DNA from: PZPK01 sp965230795 | Lineage (GTDB): Bacteria > Pseudomonadota > Gammaproteobacteria > Pseudomonadales > Oleiphilaceae | Assembly (NCBI GenBank): GCA_965230795.1 | Contig: OZ246020.1 | Location: forward strand, 1,984,001 to 2,048,000 | Direction of reading: 5' to 3' | DNA: 64,000 bases | In this document: positions 24,996 to 34,869 of the stretch, in pieces | Numbering within the stretch: the first letter of the stretch is position 1 | How the letters are laid out: every line of letters begins with the position of its first letter | Made by a program: the position numbers and the translations under genes | Notes under the pieces: generated by a model | Databases searched by the model: none | The model's input: the letters and a program-made list of their open reading frames with translations, nothing else | Told to the model about the DNA's origin: nothing

Positions 24996-26477
24996 TTAGA
25001 AAGGTGAGTTTTCCTTGATCTCCTGAACTTCTTCAATCCGTCGTGAAATCAGAGCAGTTCTCTGGTTTGAGTCGCTCTTTTCTTTGGCTAGTTTGAGTTG
25101 AGACAAGGATTCGTCGAGTCTGTTCTTAAGCAAATAAAACTCGGCGCGCGCACGATGTAAGTCAGCAATATCTCCGGTTAATCCTAATACTTCAGCTAAC
25201 ATATACCAGACTCTTGGTTCCTCTGGCCGGCTTCGTGACAAGGAGCGGAGCAGGTCGCGCGCTTCCACCAATCGGTTGGTTTCCATGTACATATTGGCCA
25301 AAGATAAGCTGATTGGATAATTCTGAGGTGTGCGTTTCAATAAGGTTTCAAGACTTTCCGTAGCCGTGATGGTGTCTCCCCGTTTCATGTGGCTTTCCGC
25401 GAGAGCAATTTGTATTGAAATCTGATTTGGATACTTTTTCAGTAAGTTCTGGAGAGAAGCAATGGCGGATTCCGGGTCGCTCTGCCGTTGCGCATAAGCA
25501 AGTCCAAAGCGGGCTCCATCAATTTGTGTTGTATTTCCCTTTTCAATCAGCGATGTGAAATAGTTGATGGCGCTTTTTTCAGATTCGGCATAGTCGAAAA
25601 CGACCATACTCTTACAGATGTGATATTCGATACTATCGCGGTAATTTTGTCTTTGGTACTGGCTGGCGCGATTCTGCGTATCTGCAATTCGGGTCTCCGA
25701 CAAGGGGTGTGTGGATAGATATTCTGGACGTGCACTGCCCTGTATTCGGGTTTGTCGATACATCCTTTCGAACATGCTGGGCATGGCACGGGGGTCATAA
25801 CCGGAAGAATATAGCGTTTCAATGGCGAGTCGGTCTGCTTCCTGTTCGTTCTGGCGAGAGAACTTGAGCTGTTGGTCAACACCGACCGCCTGAGTGGTCG
25901 CCAGGGTCGCCATACCCGCTTCTGAGCCAGCAGTGGCAGCAATGACGACACTCGCCAGAATTCCCGCTAGGGTCAGTGGTGTGCTGAGTTGCTGTTTCTC
26001 CAATCTTCTCGCGTAGTGTCTTTGACTGAGGTGAGCCAATTCGTGAGCGATGACTGATGCGAATTCCTGTTCGCTGACTGCATGAAAAAATAAACCGGCG
26101 TTGATACCGATAATGCTACCGGGTACCGCGAAAGCGTTGAGCGCAGGGCTGTCAACGATAACCAGGCGAAAGTCTCGATCCGCTACATCTGAGTTGGGAG
26201 CAAGACTGTATACAAGCTGAGATAAATAGTCCTGGACAACGGCGTTGTCGTAAGTGTCCACATGGCGTCGCAATGAGCGTAACCAGGCGTCGCCAAGCGC
26301 TCGCTCCTGTTGAATTGAAACCAGGTTTGAGGAGGAGTTTCCGATAGCTGGAAGCTCTGACGCAAAAGTGAGTGGTGTAGAAAAAATTGCACAGTGAATA
26401 ATCAGTGTTCGCAGGCAATGTTTCGGCAGCCTTCGTAGCTGAATAAGCATAATAAAAAGATGATACAGAGACTTCAT
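24996..26477 (-). CDS. bepA: Periplasmic M48 metalloprotease with TPR domain, BepA/YfgC-like
   Basis: A 493-aa protein: signal peptide region (first 40 residues), peptidase M48 domain with zinc motif HELAH at 145-149 and the distal Glu in NEQEADRLA near 209, then C-terminal TPR repeats (LAYAQRQSDPESAIASL and others). BepA-type proteases in the periplasm promote LptD assembly and degrade misassembled outer-membrane proteins. A second ATG (26450) is a possible start. Divergent from tusA with a 159-bp shared upstream region. Confidence 0.9.
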   Translation of the reverse strand: MKSLYHLFIMLIQLRRLPKHCLRTLIIHCAIFSTPLTFASELPAIGNSSSNLVSIQQERALGDAWLRSLRRHVDTYDNAVVQDYLSQLVYSLAPNSDVADRDFRLVIVDSPALNAFAVPGSIIGINAGLFFHAVSEQEFASVIAHELAHLSQRHYARRLEKQQLSTPLTLAGILASVVIAATAGSEAGMATLATTQAVGVDQQLKFSRQNEQEADRLAIETLYSSGYDPRAMPSMFERMYRQTRIQGSARPEYLSTHPLSETRIADTQNRASQYQRQNYRDSIEYHICKSMVVFDYAESEKSAINYFTSLIEKGNTTQIDGARFGLAYAQRQSDPESAIASLQNLLKKYPNQISIQIALAESHMKRGDTITATESLETLLKRTPQNYPISLSLANMYMETNRLVEARDLLRSLSRSRPEEPRVWYMLAEVLGLTGDIADLHRARAEFYLLKNRLDESLSQLKLAKEKSDSNQRTALISRRIEEVQEIKENSPF

Positions 26478-26636
26478 GCTGACTTGGTAATCAAACGAGT
26501 GTATTCAAAGCATACAACAGAAATGGTGTGTATTGATGAACCGTGCATGAATTCAGAGTTTCTATTCCGTTAGTGCTCAGATAATATTGCTGAATTCCTT
26601 TACCTTAGCCGAAAAGAAAATCACTGGAAAGTTTTA

Positions 26637-26879
26637 ATGAGTAATTATGATTACTTGGTGGATGCCAGGGGAGAGGCTTGTCCCATGCCACTGCTCAAAG
26701 CCAAAATGCAGCTCAATAAAATGAAGTCAGGTGAAACGTTGAAGGTACTGGCCAGTGATGCAGGATCAGTTCGGGACTTTGCTTCCTTCATTGAGCTAAC
26801 GCCGCACCAAATGCTTGATTCTGCAAGCGACTCTGGCGAATTTGTCTACTATATAAAAAAGCGGGACGCGATCTCGTAG
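26637..26879 (+). CDS. tusA: TusA-family sulfurtransferase
   Basis: An 80-aa protein with the family motif ARGEACPMPLLKAK, where the Cys of CPxP carries the persulfide. TusA proteins relay sulfur for tRNA 2-thiolation and other uses. Two TusA-like genes are common in these bacteria; this one, next to bepA and perM, may be the paralogue and not the tRNA-thiolation TusA, so the symbol is tentative. Confidence 0.82.
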   Translation: MSNYDYLVDARGEACPMPLLKAKMQLNKMKSGETLKVLASDAGSVRDFASFIELTPHQMLDSASDSGEFVYYIKKRDAIS

Positions 26880-26940
26880 CCAGCCAGTAACAGGCTGGTT
26901 CAGTAAATCTCATCAAAAAGTGCCTCTGGATTAGAATCCT

Positions 26941-27993
26941 ATGCTGAAAGTTGTACGTACCTGGGTTGACAGATATTTCTCTGACGAAGAAGCCATTGTG
27001 CTGTTTGTCTTGCTCAGTTTGGGGCTGGTCTTCGTCGTTATCTGGGGAGATATCATGGCTCCGGTCATTGCGGGCGCGATCGTAGCGTTCGTGTTGCAGG
27101 GCATGGTGGGTTATATGACACGGCGTGGCATACCCCAAAAGCTGGCTGTGTACTTTTCATTCCTGTTCTTTGTCGGATTGGTGCTGGCATTTCTGTTTAG
27201 TGTATTGCCACTGGTATGGCAGCAACTATCTGCTCTGGTAAAAGATGTGCCGGGTATTTTTGGGAAGCTCGAGGTGCATTTGAACGAGCTGCAGCAAGCA
27301 TACCCGACCCTGGTGAGTATTGAGGATCTTGAAAAGCTCTATGAGCAGGCCTCAAGTGAAGTTGCGAGTTTTCTACAGTGGATTTTGTCCCATTCTCTTG
27401 AAAGTTTACCTCTTTTAATCACCATACTGATTTACCTGATTGTCGTACCGATTCTGGTATTTTTCTTTCTGAAAGATAAAGAAGCTATTTTTGCGTCAAT
27501 TGGTAAATTGCTTCCCAATAACCGAAAAATGATGACGACGGTGTGGGAGGAGATGAACCTGCAGTTTGCCAACTATATCCGAGGCAAAGTGGTCGAAATC
27601 ATTATTGTTGGCGGCACCACCTATATGGCCTTTATCTTTTTCAACCTGAATTATGGTGCATTGCTGGCACTGTTGGTGGGCTTGTCTGTGGTCATACCCT
27701 ATATCGGCGCGGTGGTGGTCACGATTCCTGTAGTCATGATCGCCCTGTTCCAGTTTGGTTTTCAGGACCAGTTCTACTATGTAGTGTTGACCTATCTGGT
27801 GATACAGATGCTGGACGGCAATGTTCTAGTTCCACTTCTGTTCTCGGAAGTGGTGAATTTGCACCCGGTTGTGATCATTATTTCCGTACTGTTTTTTGGT
27901 GGGATCTGGGGAATCTGGGGGGTGTTCTTTGCGATTCCCCTGGCAACGTTGATCAAAGCTGTCTTTAGCGCCTGGCCAAGACAGCTGGTTTGA
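26941..27993 (+). CDS. perM: AI-2E-family membrane transporter, PerM-like
   Basis: A 350-aa protein with about eight transmembrane segments and the family's C-terminal signature (PYIGAVVVTIPVVMIALFQ, LDGNVLVPLLFSEVVNLHP, FGGIWGIWGVFFAIPLA). The family includes TqsA exporters and Na+/H+ antiporters; PerM's substrate is not settled. It follows tusA by 61 bp, likely one transcript. Neighbourhood bepA/perM/bcp/gcvR/dapA resembles the E. coli region. Confidence 0.88.
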   Translation: MLKVVRTWVDRYFSDEEAIVLFVLLSLGLVFVVIWGDIMAPVIAGAIVAFVLQGMVGYMTRRGIPQKLAVYFSFLFFVGLVLAFLFSVLPLVWQQLSALVKDVPGIFGKLEVHLNELQQAYPTLVSIEDLEKLYEQASSEVASFLQWILSHSLESLPLLITILIYLIVVPILVFFFLKDKEAIFASIGKLLPNNRKMMTTVWEEMNLQFANYIRGKVVEIIIVGGTTYMAFIFFNLNYGALLALLVGLSVVIPYIGAVVVTIPVVMIALFQFGFQDQFYYVVLTYLVIQMLDGNVLVPLLFSEVVNLHPVVIIISVLFFGGIWGIWGVFFAIPLATLIKAVFSAWPRQLV

Positions 27994-28011
27994 CGCTTTA
28001 TGAGGATGTGA

Positions 28012-28473
28012 TTACAAGGATTGTGCTGCTTCAAGCACCTCGGCTACATGTCCTTTGACTTTCACTTTGCGCCATTCCTTGCGTAATATTCCCGAGGCAT
28101 CGATCAAAAAGGTGCTGCGTTCAATTCCCATGTATTCCTTTCCGTAGAGTTTCTTCAATTTGATCACGTCGAACAGTTTGCACAGCTCTTCATCAGGATC
28201 GGAAATCAGTTCGAACGGAAACTGATGCTTGTTTTTGAAGTTTTCATGGGTTCGCAGTGAATCCTTAGACACGCCAATTACCAGCGTGTTCGACGCCTCA
28301 AAGTCCGGGTAGGCGTCACGAAAATCCTGCCCCTCTGTTGTACATCCTGGAGTGTTGTCTTTCGGGTAAAAATAGATCACCACGTTTTTCCCTTTCAGTG
28401 ACTCCGGGGAGATGCTTTGCTCTGAGGTAGCCTGAGCGGAAAAACCGGGGATTGGCTTGTCGACTTCGATCAT
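28012..28473 (-). CDS. bcp: Thiol peroxidase Bcp (PrxQ-type peroxiredoxin)
   Basis: A 153-aa peroxiredoxin that reduces peroxides with thioredoxin. Peroxidatic Cys44 lies in TPGCTTEGQDF. The E. coli resolving Cys five residues later is replaced by Gln, but Cys98 in EELCKLF is placed like the resolving Cys of some PrxQ members. ATG 28473 has AAGGA seven bases upstream; the frame upstream is not leader-like. It lies 55 bp downstream of gcvR in the same direction. Confidence 0.93.
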   Translation of the reverse strand: MIEVDKPIPGFSAQATSEQSISPESLKGKNVVIYFYPKDNTPGCTTEGQDFRDAYPDFEASNTLVIGVSKDSLRTHENFKNKHQFPFELISDPDEELCKLFDVIKLKKLYGKEYMGIERSTFLIDASGILRKEWRKVKVKGHVAEVLEAAQSL

Positions 28474-28528
28474 TCTGTGATCCTTTTTACGGCAAATGTT
28501 TGAATGGCGTGTTGTTGCGTTTTCTACG

Positions 28529-29077
28529 TTAGGCGTGACGAATTGGTTCAATGATGGCGTCCAGATTCAGGTCATCACAGAAATCCATAAATTCTTCTCT
28601 CAAGCTGGCGATATGGGTGTCCGCAGACAAACGAATGGTCATATTCAGATTAAACATCTGCGTGCCGGTGTGGGGTGCTGAATAGGTACCAGTCTGCAAA
28701 TCATCGATATTGATTTTCTGAGACGAAAAGTACTGGGCAATTTCGTGGACAATACCGGGATTATCGAGAGCAACGACATTGACAGAGTAAGCCAGCGTTG
28801 GAGATGCGCTACGTGCACTGGTGTGTTTGACGATAGTGGTCAGATCAAGTTTTTTAGACAGCGAAGGCAGAGCGTTTTCCAGCTTGGCAATGTTGTCCCA
28901 ACTACCTGACACCATCATGATGACTGCAAATTCTCCGCCCAGCACGGTCATACGGCTATCAATAATATTGCACTGATTGGCGGAACAGGCTCGTGCCAGT
29001 TCGTTAACAATACCAGGCTGATCGCTGCCTATGGATGATATAACCAGATAGTTAAGTTTGGATTCTGTCGAGGTCAT
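28529..29077 (-). CDS. gcvR: Glycine cleavage system regulator GcvR (two ACT domains)
   Basis: A 182-aa protein with two ACT domains (VISSIGSDQPGIVNELARAC and NVVALDNPGIVHEIAQYFSS). GcvR binds glycine and restrains GcvA in E. coli. Start set at ATG 29077; upstream residues are basic and not conserved. Forms an operon with bcp and is divergent from dapA, as in E. coli. Confidence 0.9.
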   Translation of the reverse strand: MTSTESKLNYLVISSIGSDQPGIVNELARACSANQCNIIDSRMTVLGGEFAVIMMVSGSWDNIAKLENALPSLSKKLDLTTIVKHTSARSASPTLAYSVNVVALDNPGIVHEIAQYFSSQKINIDDLQTGTYSAPHTGTQMFNLNMTIRLSADTHIASLREEFMDFCDDLNLDAIIEPIRHA

Positions 29078-29305
29078 AGTTATTGCTCTAAATTGACGGG
29101 AATATGTACGTGCCGATCGAGCCATCTGTGCTCGATGCAAGGGTTGCACATAGCATACTCGGAATGTAAAAGAATAAAAGCCATCCTAACGTAAGTTCAC
29201 TTGTCTATTGCGACTCGCACCTTTAACATACGCGCTTTATTTGAACAACCTTTCACGTCGCGTCTAAATCCCTTCCGGATTGCGGCCACCCCGATGGAGA
29301 ACCCT

Positions 29306-30181
29306 ATGATTGCAGGCAGTATCGTTGCGCTTGTGACGCCCATGCATCCCGATGGAAAACTTGACTGGGAGAATTTGGATAAACTGCTTGAGTTTCATCT
29401 TGAAAACAAGACGGACGCGATTGTAGCTGTCGGTACCACTGGAGAGTCTGCGACTTTGGATCCTGACGAGCATTGTCGGGTGATACAGCGTGTTGTTGAT
29501 AAGGTGGCAGGCCGAATTCCTGTGATCGCCGGAACCGGTGCCAATTCAACGACCGAGGCCATCGAGCTGACCAAAGCAGCAAAAAATATGGGTGCAGATG
29601 CCTGTTTGCTGGTCACGCCGTATTACAACAAGCCTACTCAGGAAGGTCTTTACCAGCACTACAAAACACTGGCCGAGACGGTGGAAATTGATCAGATATT
29701 GTATAACGTGCCTGGTCGCACCGCTGTGGACATGAGTAATGAAACTGTTTTGCGTCTGGCAGATATTCCCAACATTACGGCCATCAAAGACGCCACCGGG
29801 GATATTCCTCGTGGTCGTGCGTTGATTGAAGGCCTGAATGGTCGCCTGGATGTATATTCTGGTGATGATGCGACTGCCTACCAGTTGATCTTAGCTGGCG
29901 GTAAGGGAAACATTTCCGTCACAGCAAACGTTGCGCCAAAGGCGATGCAAGAGCTGTGTGCCGTTGCTGCAGCAGGGGATGAGGTTGCGGCTGAAGCTAT
30001 GAACACCGCTCTAATGCCTTTGCATCAAAACCTGTTCATTGAATCCAGCCCCATTCCGGTGAAGTATGCCCTGGAACGTATGGGGCTGATTCAGGAAGGC
30101 ATCAGGCTTCCCTTGACCTGGTTGAACAAGGAGTTTCAACCAGTGCTGGATAATGTCCTCCGCGACGCAAAACTCATATAA
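29306..30181 (+). CDS. dapA: 4-hydroxy-tetrahydrodipicolinate synthase
   Basis: A 291-aa TIM-barrel aldolase that condenses pyruvate with aspartate semialdehyde, first step of the lysine and diaminopimelate branch. Seen: GSIVALVTPMHPDG, GTTGESATL, the Tyr in LYNVPGRTAVD and the Schiff-base Lys in ITAIKDATGD. I chose ATG 29306: GGAG lies six bases upstream and MIAGSIVALVTPM is the usual N-terminus. Cotranscribed with bamC (2-bp gap). Confidence 0.96.
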   Translation: MIAGSIVALVTPMHPDGKLDWENLDKLLEFHLENKTDAIVAVGTTGESATLDPDEHCRVIQRVVDKVAGRIPVIAGTGANSTTEAIELTKAAKNMGADACLLVTPYYNKPTQEGLYQHYKTLAETVEIDQILYNVPGRTAVDMSNETVLRLADIPNITAIKDATGDIPRGRALIEGLNGRLDVYSGDDATAYQLILAGGKGNISVTANVAPKAMQELCAVAAAGDEVAAEAMNTALMPLHQNLFIESSPIPVKYALERMGLIQEGIRLPLTWLNKEFQPVLDNVLRDAKLI

Positions 30182-30183
30182 AC

Positions 30184-31293
30184 GTGCGGTACTTTTTTAT
30201 GAAGCACCCCGTTGTGCAGGTGTCGACTTTGTCTGTCATGCGCATGGCCGGATTGGTTGTCGCCATGACACTGCTGCAATCCTGTGGCCTGATTCAGGAT
30301 CGTTCCAACGAGTACCTCCGGGCGAAACAAGGTAAAGAGATCAAGGTTCCGCAGTGGTATAAGCAGGAAGAGGTGCGGCCTCGCTATCCGGTGCCGGATA
30401 TTGAGGCCAACACGGCATTGCCAAGCAATTTTGAATTGCCTGAACCTCCTGATGCGACGGCCGTGTTAAGTTCCGATCCGTATCTCATCGAAACTGTTGA
30501 AGGACAGACCTGGCTGCATCTGTACACTTCGCCTGGACGGGTATGGCCCTTGCTGGATTACTTTTGGTCCGAGTATGAGTTGGGGATAGCAGCTGAGGAT
30601 ATCACCAAAGGATATGTTGTCACGGAGGCACTCGATAGCCGGGAAGCACATCAGAGTCTTATCAAAGAACTGGAAGCCTCGGAGGAAAACCCATTGGTTG
30701 TTGAAGGCATTGCCTTTCAGGCCAAGCTGGGACAAGGCGTGCGCCGGAACACAGCAGAACTTCAGGTTCGTGCCCTGCGCCCGGACCAGGTCGGAGAACC
30801 CGGTGCCAAGACTTGGAAAGCCACCTCTCAGAATCCCAAATTGGAAAAAGCCCTGCTTGATCAAATCGGCCGGTTCGTCACTTCTGACGCTTTGGACAAC
30901 CGTTACTCATTGCTGGCGAATGATATTGGCGGTGAATCACGAGTGCGTTTGTTGAAGGATCCTTTAGGTATCCCGTTTCTGGAACTTGAGTTGTCGTTCC
31001 AACGAGCCTGGAGTGAAGTCGAGCAGGCGTTGAGTAGTTCCGGGGTGATTGTCTCTGACAGAGATCGCAGCGAACGTGTTTTTTATATCAGTTATCTGAA
31101 CGAGGAAGAGATCGATTCCTGGTTTAGCCTGAGCTCCAGCCGTGAAGCAAAGCGGTTAGAGCAGAACATTGCGCTTCGCTTTGACAGCGATGATCAGGGC
31201 AGAATTCTGGTTCGTGTCGAACGCCTTAACGACGAAGTCGATGAACAAACCCTGAGAGAACTGATCAATCTGGTATTTGAACACATTGCCTAA
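30184..31293 (+). CDS. bamC: Outer-membrane assembly lipoprotein BamC (NlpB)
   Basis: A 369-aa lipoprotein with lipobox LLQSC near residue 34, the unstructured N-terminal region that contacts BamD (RSNEYLRAKQG, PRYPVPDIEA) and two helix-grip domains (TWLHLYTSPGRVWPLLDYFW and LELELSFQRAWSEVEQAL). It is part of the BAM complex. It starts GTG 30184 or ATG 30199. dapA-bamC-purC is a conserved order. Confidence 0.92.
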   Translation: MRYFFMKHPVVQVSTLSVMRMAGLVVAMTLLQSCGLIQDRSNEYLRAKQGKEIKVPQWYKQEEVRPRYPVPDIEANTALPSNFELPEPPDATAVLSSDPYLIETVEGQTWLHLYTSPGRVWPLLDYFWSEYELGIAAEDITKGYVVTEALDSREAHQSLIKELEASEENPLVVEGIAFQAKLGQGVRRNTAELQVRALRPDQVGEPGAKTWKATSQNPKLEKALLDQIGRFVTSDALDNRYSLLANDIGGESRVRLLKDPLGIPFLELELSFQRAWSEVEQALSSSGVIVSDRDRSERVFYISYLNEEEIDSWFSLSSSREAKRLEQNIALRFDSDDQGRILVRVERLNDEVDEQTLRELINLVFEHIA

Positions 31294-31401
31294 TCGCGAT
31301 TCGTTGTCTGAATTCTGACACTGATCACTTTTTATGACTGTGCACGCCGAAATTTCCACTATTCTAAATATTGACCATCCTGTTTAGGGAGATCACGTTT
31401 T

Positions 31402-32115
31402 ATGCAAAAACTGGAAGAGCTTTACGCAGGTAAAGCCAAATCTGTTTATACCACTCAAGATCCTGATCGCATGGTGTTGTTGTTCCGCGATGATACGTCT
31501 GCATTTGATGGTGAAAAGGTGGAGCAGTTGGATCGAAAAGGGATGGTCAACAATAAGTTCAATGCTTTCATTATGGAAAAGCTCGAGCAAAACGGTGTTC
31601 CAACGCATTTCGAGTCCTTGCTTTCCGACAACGAATCGCTTGTTAAGCGATTGACCATGATTCCCGTTGAATGTGTAGTACGTAATTTCGCAGCGGGTAG
31701 TCTGGTGCGTCGTCTCGGCGTTGAGGAAGGTCAGTCTCTGGTACCTCCAACGTTTGAGCTGTTTTTGAAAAACGATGCCTTGCATGACCCGATGATCAAT
31801 ACCTCGCATTGTGTCACCTTTGGTTGGGCAACTCAGGCTCAACTCGATGAGATGCAGCGTCTGACATATAAGGTCAACGAAGTTTTGTCAGCCTTGTTTG
31901 ATGATGCCGGCATGCTGCTGGTGGACTATAAGCTGGAGTTTGGTTTGTTCAATGACGAGATAGTCCTGGGTGATGAATTTAGTCCGGATGGATGTCGAAT
32001 CTGGGACAAGGAAACGCGCAAAAAACTCGATAAGGACCGTTTTCGGCAGGGACTCGGCAGCGTGATTGAAAGCTATGAAGAAGTCGGGCAGAGACTGGGT
32101 ATTGCGTTCGACTGA
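31402..32115 (+). CDS. purC: SAICAR synthetase
   Basis: A 237-aa enzyme of purine synthesis that ligates aspartate to CAIR. Seen: LYAGKAKSVYTT, the DDTSAFDGEK nucleotide segment, ECVVRNFAAGSLVRR and LVDYKLEFG. Full length. Confidence 0.96.
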   Translation: MQKLEELYAGKAKSVYTTQDPDRMVLLFRDDTSAFDGEKVEQLDRKGMVNNKFNAFIMEKLEQNGVPTHFESLLSDNESLVKRLTMIPVECVVRNFAAGSLVRRLGVEEGQSLVPPTFELFLKNDALHDPMINTSHCVTFGWATQAQLDEMQRLTYKVNEVLSALFDDAGMLLVDYKLEFGLFNDEIVLGDEFSPDGCRIWDKETRKKLDKDRFRQGLGSVIESYEEVGQRLGIAFD

Positions 32116-32148
32116 GCACTATCTTTTGATGATTAAAGGGTAAAAGTA

Positions 32149-32883
32149 ATGAATAAACTGTTTAAGTGTGCGGCTTCTATAGCATTGCTCTCAGCAGCAA
32201 CGGTTCATGCAGATGTCATTGGTGGCTCTTTGGAAGTAAGTTATTGGCAAGGGAATTATGGGGGGGATTTATTCTCGCGTAGTGATGACCAGTCAGTTGG
32301 CCTTGAGGATGAATTGAATTTTGATGATATTGGTGCGCTAGAACTGGCAGCATCTTTTGAGCACCCTGTTCCGGTATTGCCAAACATAAAGATCAAACAT
32401 GTTGACTTGGATGAGTCCGCAGATAGTGACGTCTCCTTTGACTTTGATGGTTTTACTTACAATGGAGATGTTCAAACAGATTTAGACCTAACTCATAATG
32501 ATGTCATTCTTTATTATGAAGTTCTCGATAACTGGGTGATGTTGGATCTGGGTCTGGATGTCAAAATCTTTGATGGTGCGTTGCGGATAGAAGATGTAAG
32601 TGACTCGACTCAAGCCGATATCGATGAGGCTGTGCCAATGCTGTATGCCAATGCTGCGTTTGAACTGCCGTTTACCGGATTGTCAGCCGGTGCTGAGTTA
32701 AGTGCTATCAGTTACTCTGGCGATAAACTCTACGATGGCAAGTTGCGCCTGAGACAAGATATTAGCCTTGCGTTCATAGAGCTGGGTTATCGCCAGTTGG
32801 CAATAGACATTGAGGACGTAGACGATATCGATGTGGATGCCGATATCAGCGGCGTTTATATTAGTACAGGATTGGACTTTTAA
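32149..32883 (+). CDS. Outer-membrane beta-barrel protein (TIGR04219-like)
   Basis: A 244-aa protein with signal peptide (ending VHA), opening DVIGGSLEVSYWQGNYGGD, alternating amphipathic strands (DVILYYEVLDNWVMLDLGLD, LSAGAELSAISY) and a C-terminal aromatic (GLDF), all as in the TIGR04219 family of outer-membrane barrels. The loops are very acidic. Function unknown. Only 33 bp after purC. Confidence 0.8.
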   Translation: MNKLFKCAASIALLSAATVHADVIGGSLEVSYWQGNYGGDLFSRSDDQSVGLEDELNFDDIGALELAASFEHPVPVLPNIKIKHVDLDESADSDVSFDFDGFTYNGDVQTDLDLTHNDVILYYEVLDNWVMLDLGLDVKIFDGALRIEDVSDSTQADIDEAVPMLYANAAFELPFTGLSAGAELSAISYSGDKLYDGKLRLRQDISLAFIELGYRQLAIDIEDVDDIDVDADISGVYISTGLDF

Positions 32884-32894
32884 TCGGAAACAAA

Positions 32895-33905
32895 ATGATG
32901 CGGATTTTAGTAACAGGCACAGCGGGTTTTATCGGTTCTACACTTGCGATCAGATTGCTTGAACGAGGCGATGAGGTAATTGGCGTTGATAATGTGAACG
33001 ACTATTACGACCCTTCTTTAAAAGAGGCTCGCCTTGATCGACTAAAGAATTACGATCAGTTCACTGAAGTTCGCATTTCCATTGAAGATCGCGATGCCAT
33101 GGAAGAGGTGTTCAAAAAATACCAGCCACAGCGCGTCGTTAATCTGGCTGCTCAGGCTGGCGTGCGATACTCACTTGAGAACCCTCATGCCTATATCGAT
33201 GCCAATATCGTAGGCTTTACTAATATCCTTGAGGGCTGCCGGCATCATAATGTTGAGCACCTGGTTTATGCATCAAGTAGCTCTGTGTATGGAGCAAACG
33301 AGTCGATGCCTTTTTCCGTTCACGACAATGTAGATCATCCGGTTAGTTTGTATGCGGCCTCCAAGAAGGCAAATGAGTTGATGGCACATACATACAGCCA
33401 CCTGTTTAACTTACCGACGACCGGGCTAAGATTCTTCACTGTATACGGACCTTGGGGCAGACCGGACATGGCTTTGTTCATGTTTACCAAGAATATACTC
33501 GAAGGAAAACCGATCGATGTATTCAACTACGGTAAACACCAACGGGATTTCACCTACATTGATGACATCGTCGAAGGTGTAATCCGTACCTTGGATAACG
33601 TAGCTGCGCCGAATCCTGACTGGACCGGTAAAGATCCTGATTCGGCCACCAGTAAAGCCCCTTATCGCCTATACAACATTGGCAGTAATAACCCCTGTGA
33701 GTTATCGCGATACATCGAAATTATAGAAGAATGCCTTGGCAAGAAGGCGGAGAAGAATCTCCTTCCCATGCAGCCTGGTGACGTTCTGGCGACCTATGCC
33801 GATGTGGATGCATTGATCGAAGATGTCGATTACAAACCCTCAACCTCGATCGAGGAAGGGGTGGCAAAATTCGTTGACTGGTACCGGGATTTTTATCAGG
33901 TGTAA
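32895..33905 (+). CDS. NAD-dependent epimerase, UDP-glucuronate 4-epimerase type
   Basis: A 336-aa extended short-chain dehydrogenase. Seen: NAD motif GTAGFIGS, VDNVNDYYDPSLK, YASSSSVYG, catalytic YAASKK, TVYGPWGRPDMALF and QRDFTYIDDI. These sequences are characteristic of UDP-glucuronate 4-epimerases, which make UDP-galacturonate for surface polysaccharide. It is not in a visible polysaccharide cluster; it is the last gene before tRNA-Val. Confidence 0.88.
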   Translation: MMRILVTGTAGFIGSTLAIRLLERGDEVIGVDNVNDYYDPSLKEARLDRLKNYDQFTEVRISIEDRDAMEEVFKKYQPQRVVNLAAQAGVRYSLENPHAYIDANIVGFTNILEGCRHHNVEHLVYASSSSVYGANESMPFSVHDNVDHPVSLYAASKKANELMAHTYSHLFNLPTTGLRFFTVYGPWGRPDMALFMFTKNILEGKPIDVFNYGKHQRDFTYIDDIVEGVIRTLDNVAAPNPDWTGKDPDSATSKAPYRLYNIGSNNPCELSRYIEIIEECLGKKAEKNLLPMQPGDVLATYADVDALIEDVDYKPSTSIEEGVAKFVDWYRDFYQV

Positions 33906-33978
33906 ATCCTGTAAAATCAGTTGCATGGCGCATAAAGCTTTGCTAAATTACGCGCCTTCTCGAACAGACACAGTTTAT

Positions 33979-34055
<77 letters not shown>

Positions 34056-34058
34056 AAT

Positions 34059-34108
34059 AAAGCCCTAAAATCAATCGCTTACAGCGCATCAGAGTTTGGG
34101 GCTTTTTC
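34059..34108 (+). terminator. Terminator after tRNA-Val
   Basis: AAAGCCC (34059-34065) pairs with GGGCTTT (34099-34105), followed by more T. A smaller CGCT/AGCG hairpin lies in the loop. Confidence 0.7.
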
Positions 34109-34548
34109 TTTTCCCACTATTTTCCCACTATTTTCCCACTTCAAATCGACAGTATCTTGCTTACGTCGAGTTCTGCGCGCACGCGCGTCCATTTTACTTT
34201 ATGACCTTTCTGATACTTTCGGGTCATTTCAGCCTTAATGCATGTCAGCAGATCGCTGTGAAGGTAGTGTCATTTCAATTTTCAGTAGTGTTGAAATAAA
34301 TATCTTTAGAACCGGCACTGTAACAACGCATTTAAGTGAGCTAATTCAAAACTTCCCTCGGTTCTACTTGAGGCTCAAAACTGAAATCGTCAAAATAACG
34401 CCCCTTAGTTTACCAAGGATGATTCTCAACCAAGGGATGTTGGTCTTACCACCTATCCGCTCCTGATTTTGCCTATCCATGGTCAGCGTTTGGCTGTATT
34501 TGAGATCTCTTTTGTGTCGTGTTGGTTCCTGATTATGAGGATTAGATC
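34109..34548. other. Non-coding stretch at the island border
   Basis: About 440 bp with no supported gene. It begins with three copies of TTTTCCCACTA-like sequence (about 34110-34141). No second copy of the tRNA-Val 3' end and no integrase were found. It ends with the promoter region of the first small secreted-protein gene. Confidence 0.5.
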
Positions 34549-34869
34549 GTGAAGAAAATTGCTTTGGTTATTCTGCTTTTTAGTGCAGTGAATGTCTCTG
34601 CCGCTGCTGAATTTATGGGGCATGTGACTAACTTTTATGTTAACTCATCAGGAACGGTGTTGTTTAAAACTGAAAATTCCGATGGTCAGTCTTCCGCATC
34701 ATGTCCAACCGGTCTGTGGCCCTTTCGTTTTTCCTTGAGTGCAACTCCATCCAAAGAATGGATATCCATGCTGCTGACCGCAAAGGCGACGAATGAGAAA
34801 ATAAAAGTGGGGTACAGCGTTGCTGAGAATGGTAGCTGTATCGTTAGCTATTTGTATTTTAAGGGCTGA
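34549..34869 (+). CDS. Small secreted protein, paralogous family (array member 1)
   Basis: A 106-aa protein with signal peptide (MKKIALVILLFSAVNVSA). The mature part shows the family plan: strand HVTNFYVNSSGTVLFK, central Cys (SASCPTGLWPFRF), EWISMLLTAKATNEKIKVGY, and late Cys in GSCIVSYLYF. Function unknown. It starts GTG or ATG near 34549 after an AT-rich leader; here GTG 34549. First of eight such genes transcribed toward the YD-repeat gene. Confidence 0.72.
   Translation: MKKIALVILLFSAVNVSAAAEFMGHVTNFYVNSSGTVLFKTENSDGQSSASCPTGLWPFRFSLSATPSKEWISMLLTAKATNEKIKVGYSVAENGSCIVSYLYFKG

Noticed and set aside
29078..29305. Riboswitch in the gcvR/dapA gap
   Set aside because: No recognisable glycine or lysine aptamer core could be found by eye; treated as an ordinary divergent promoter region.
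34096..34466. Two small plus-strand frames after tRNA-Val
   Set aside because: The first starts in the terminator, neither has a ribosome-binding site, signal peptide or recognisable pattern.
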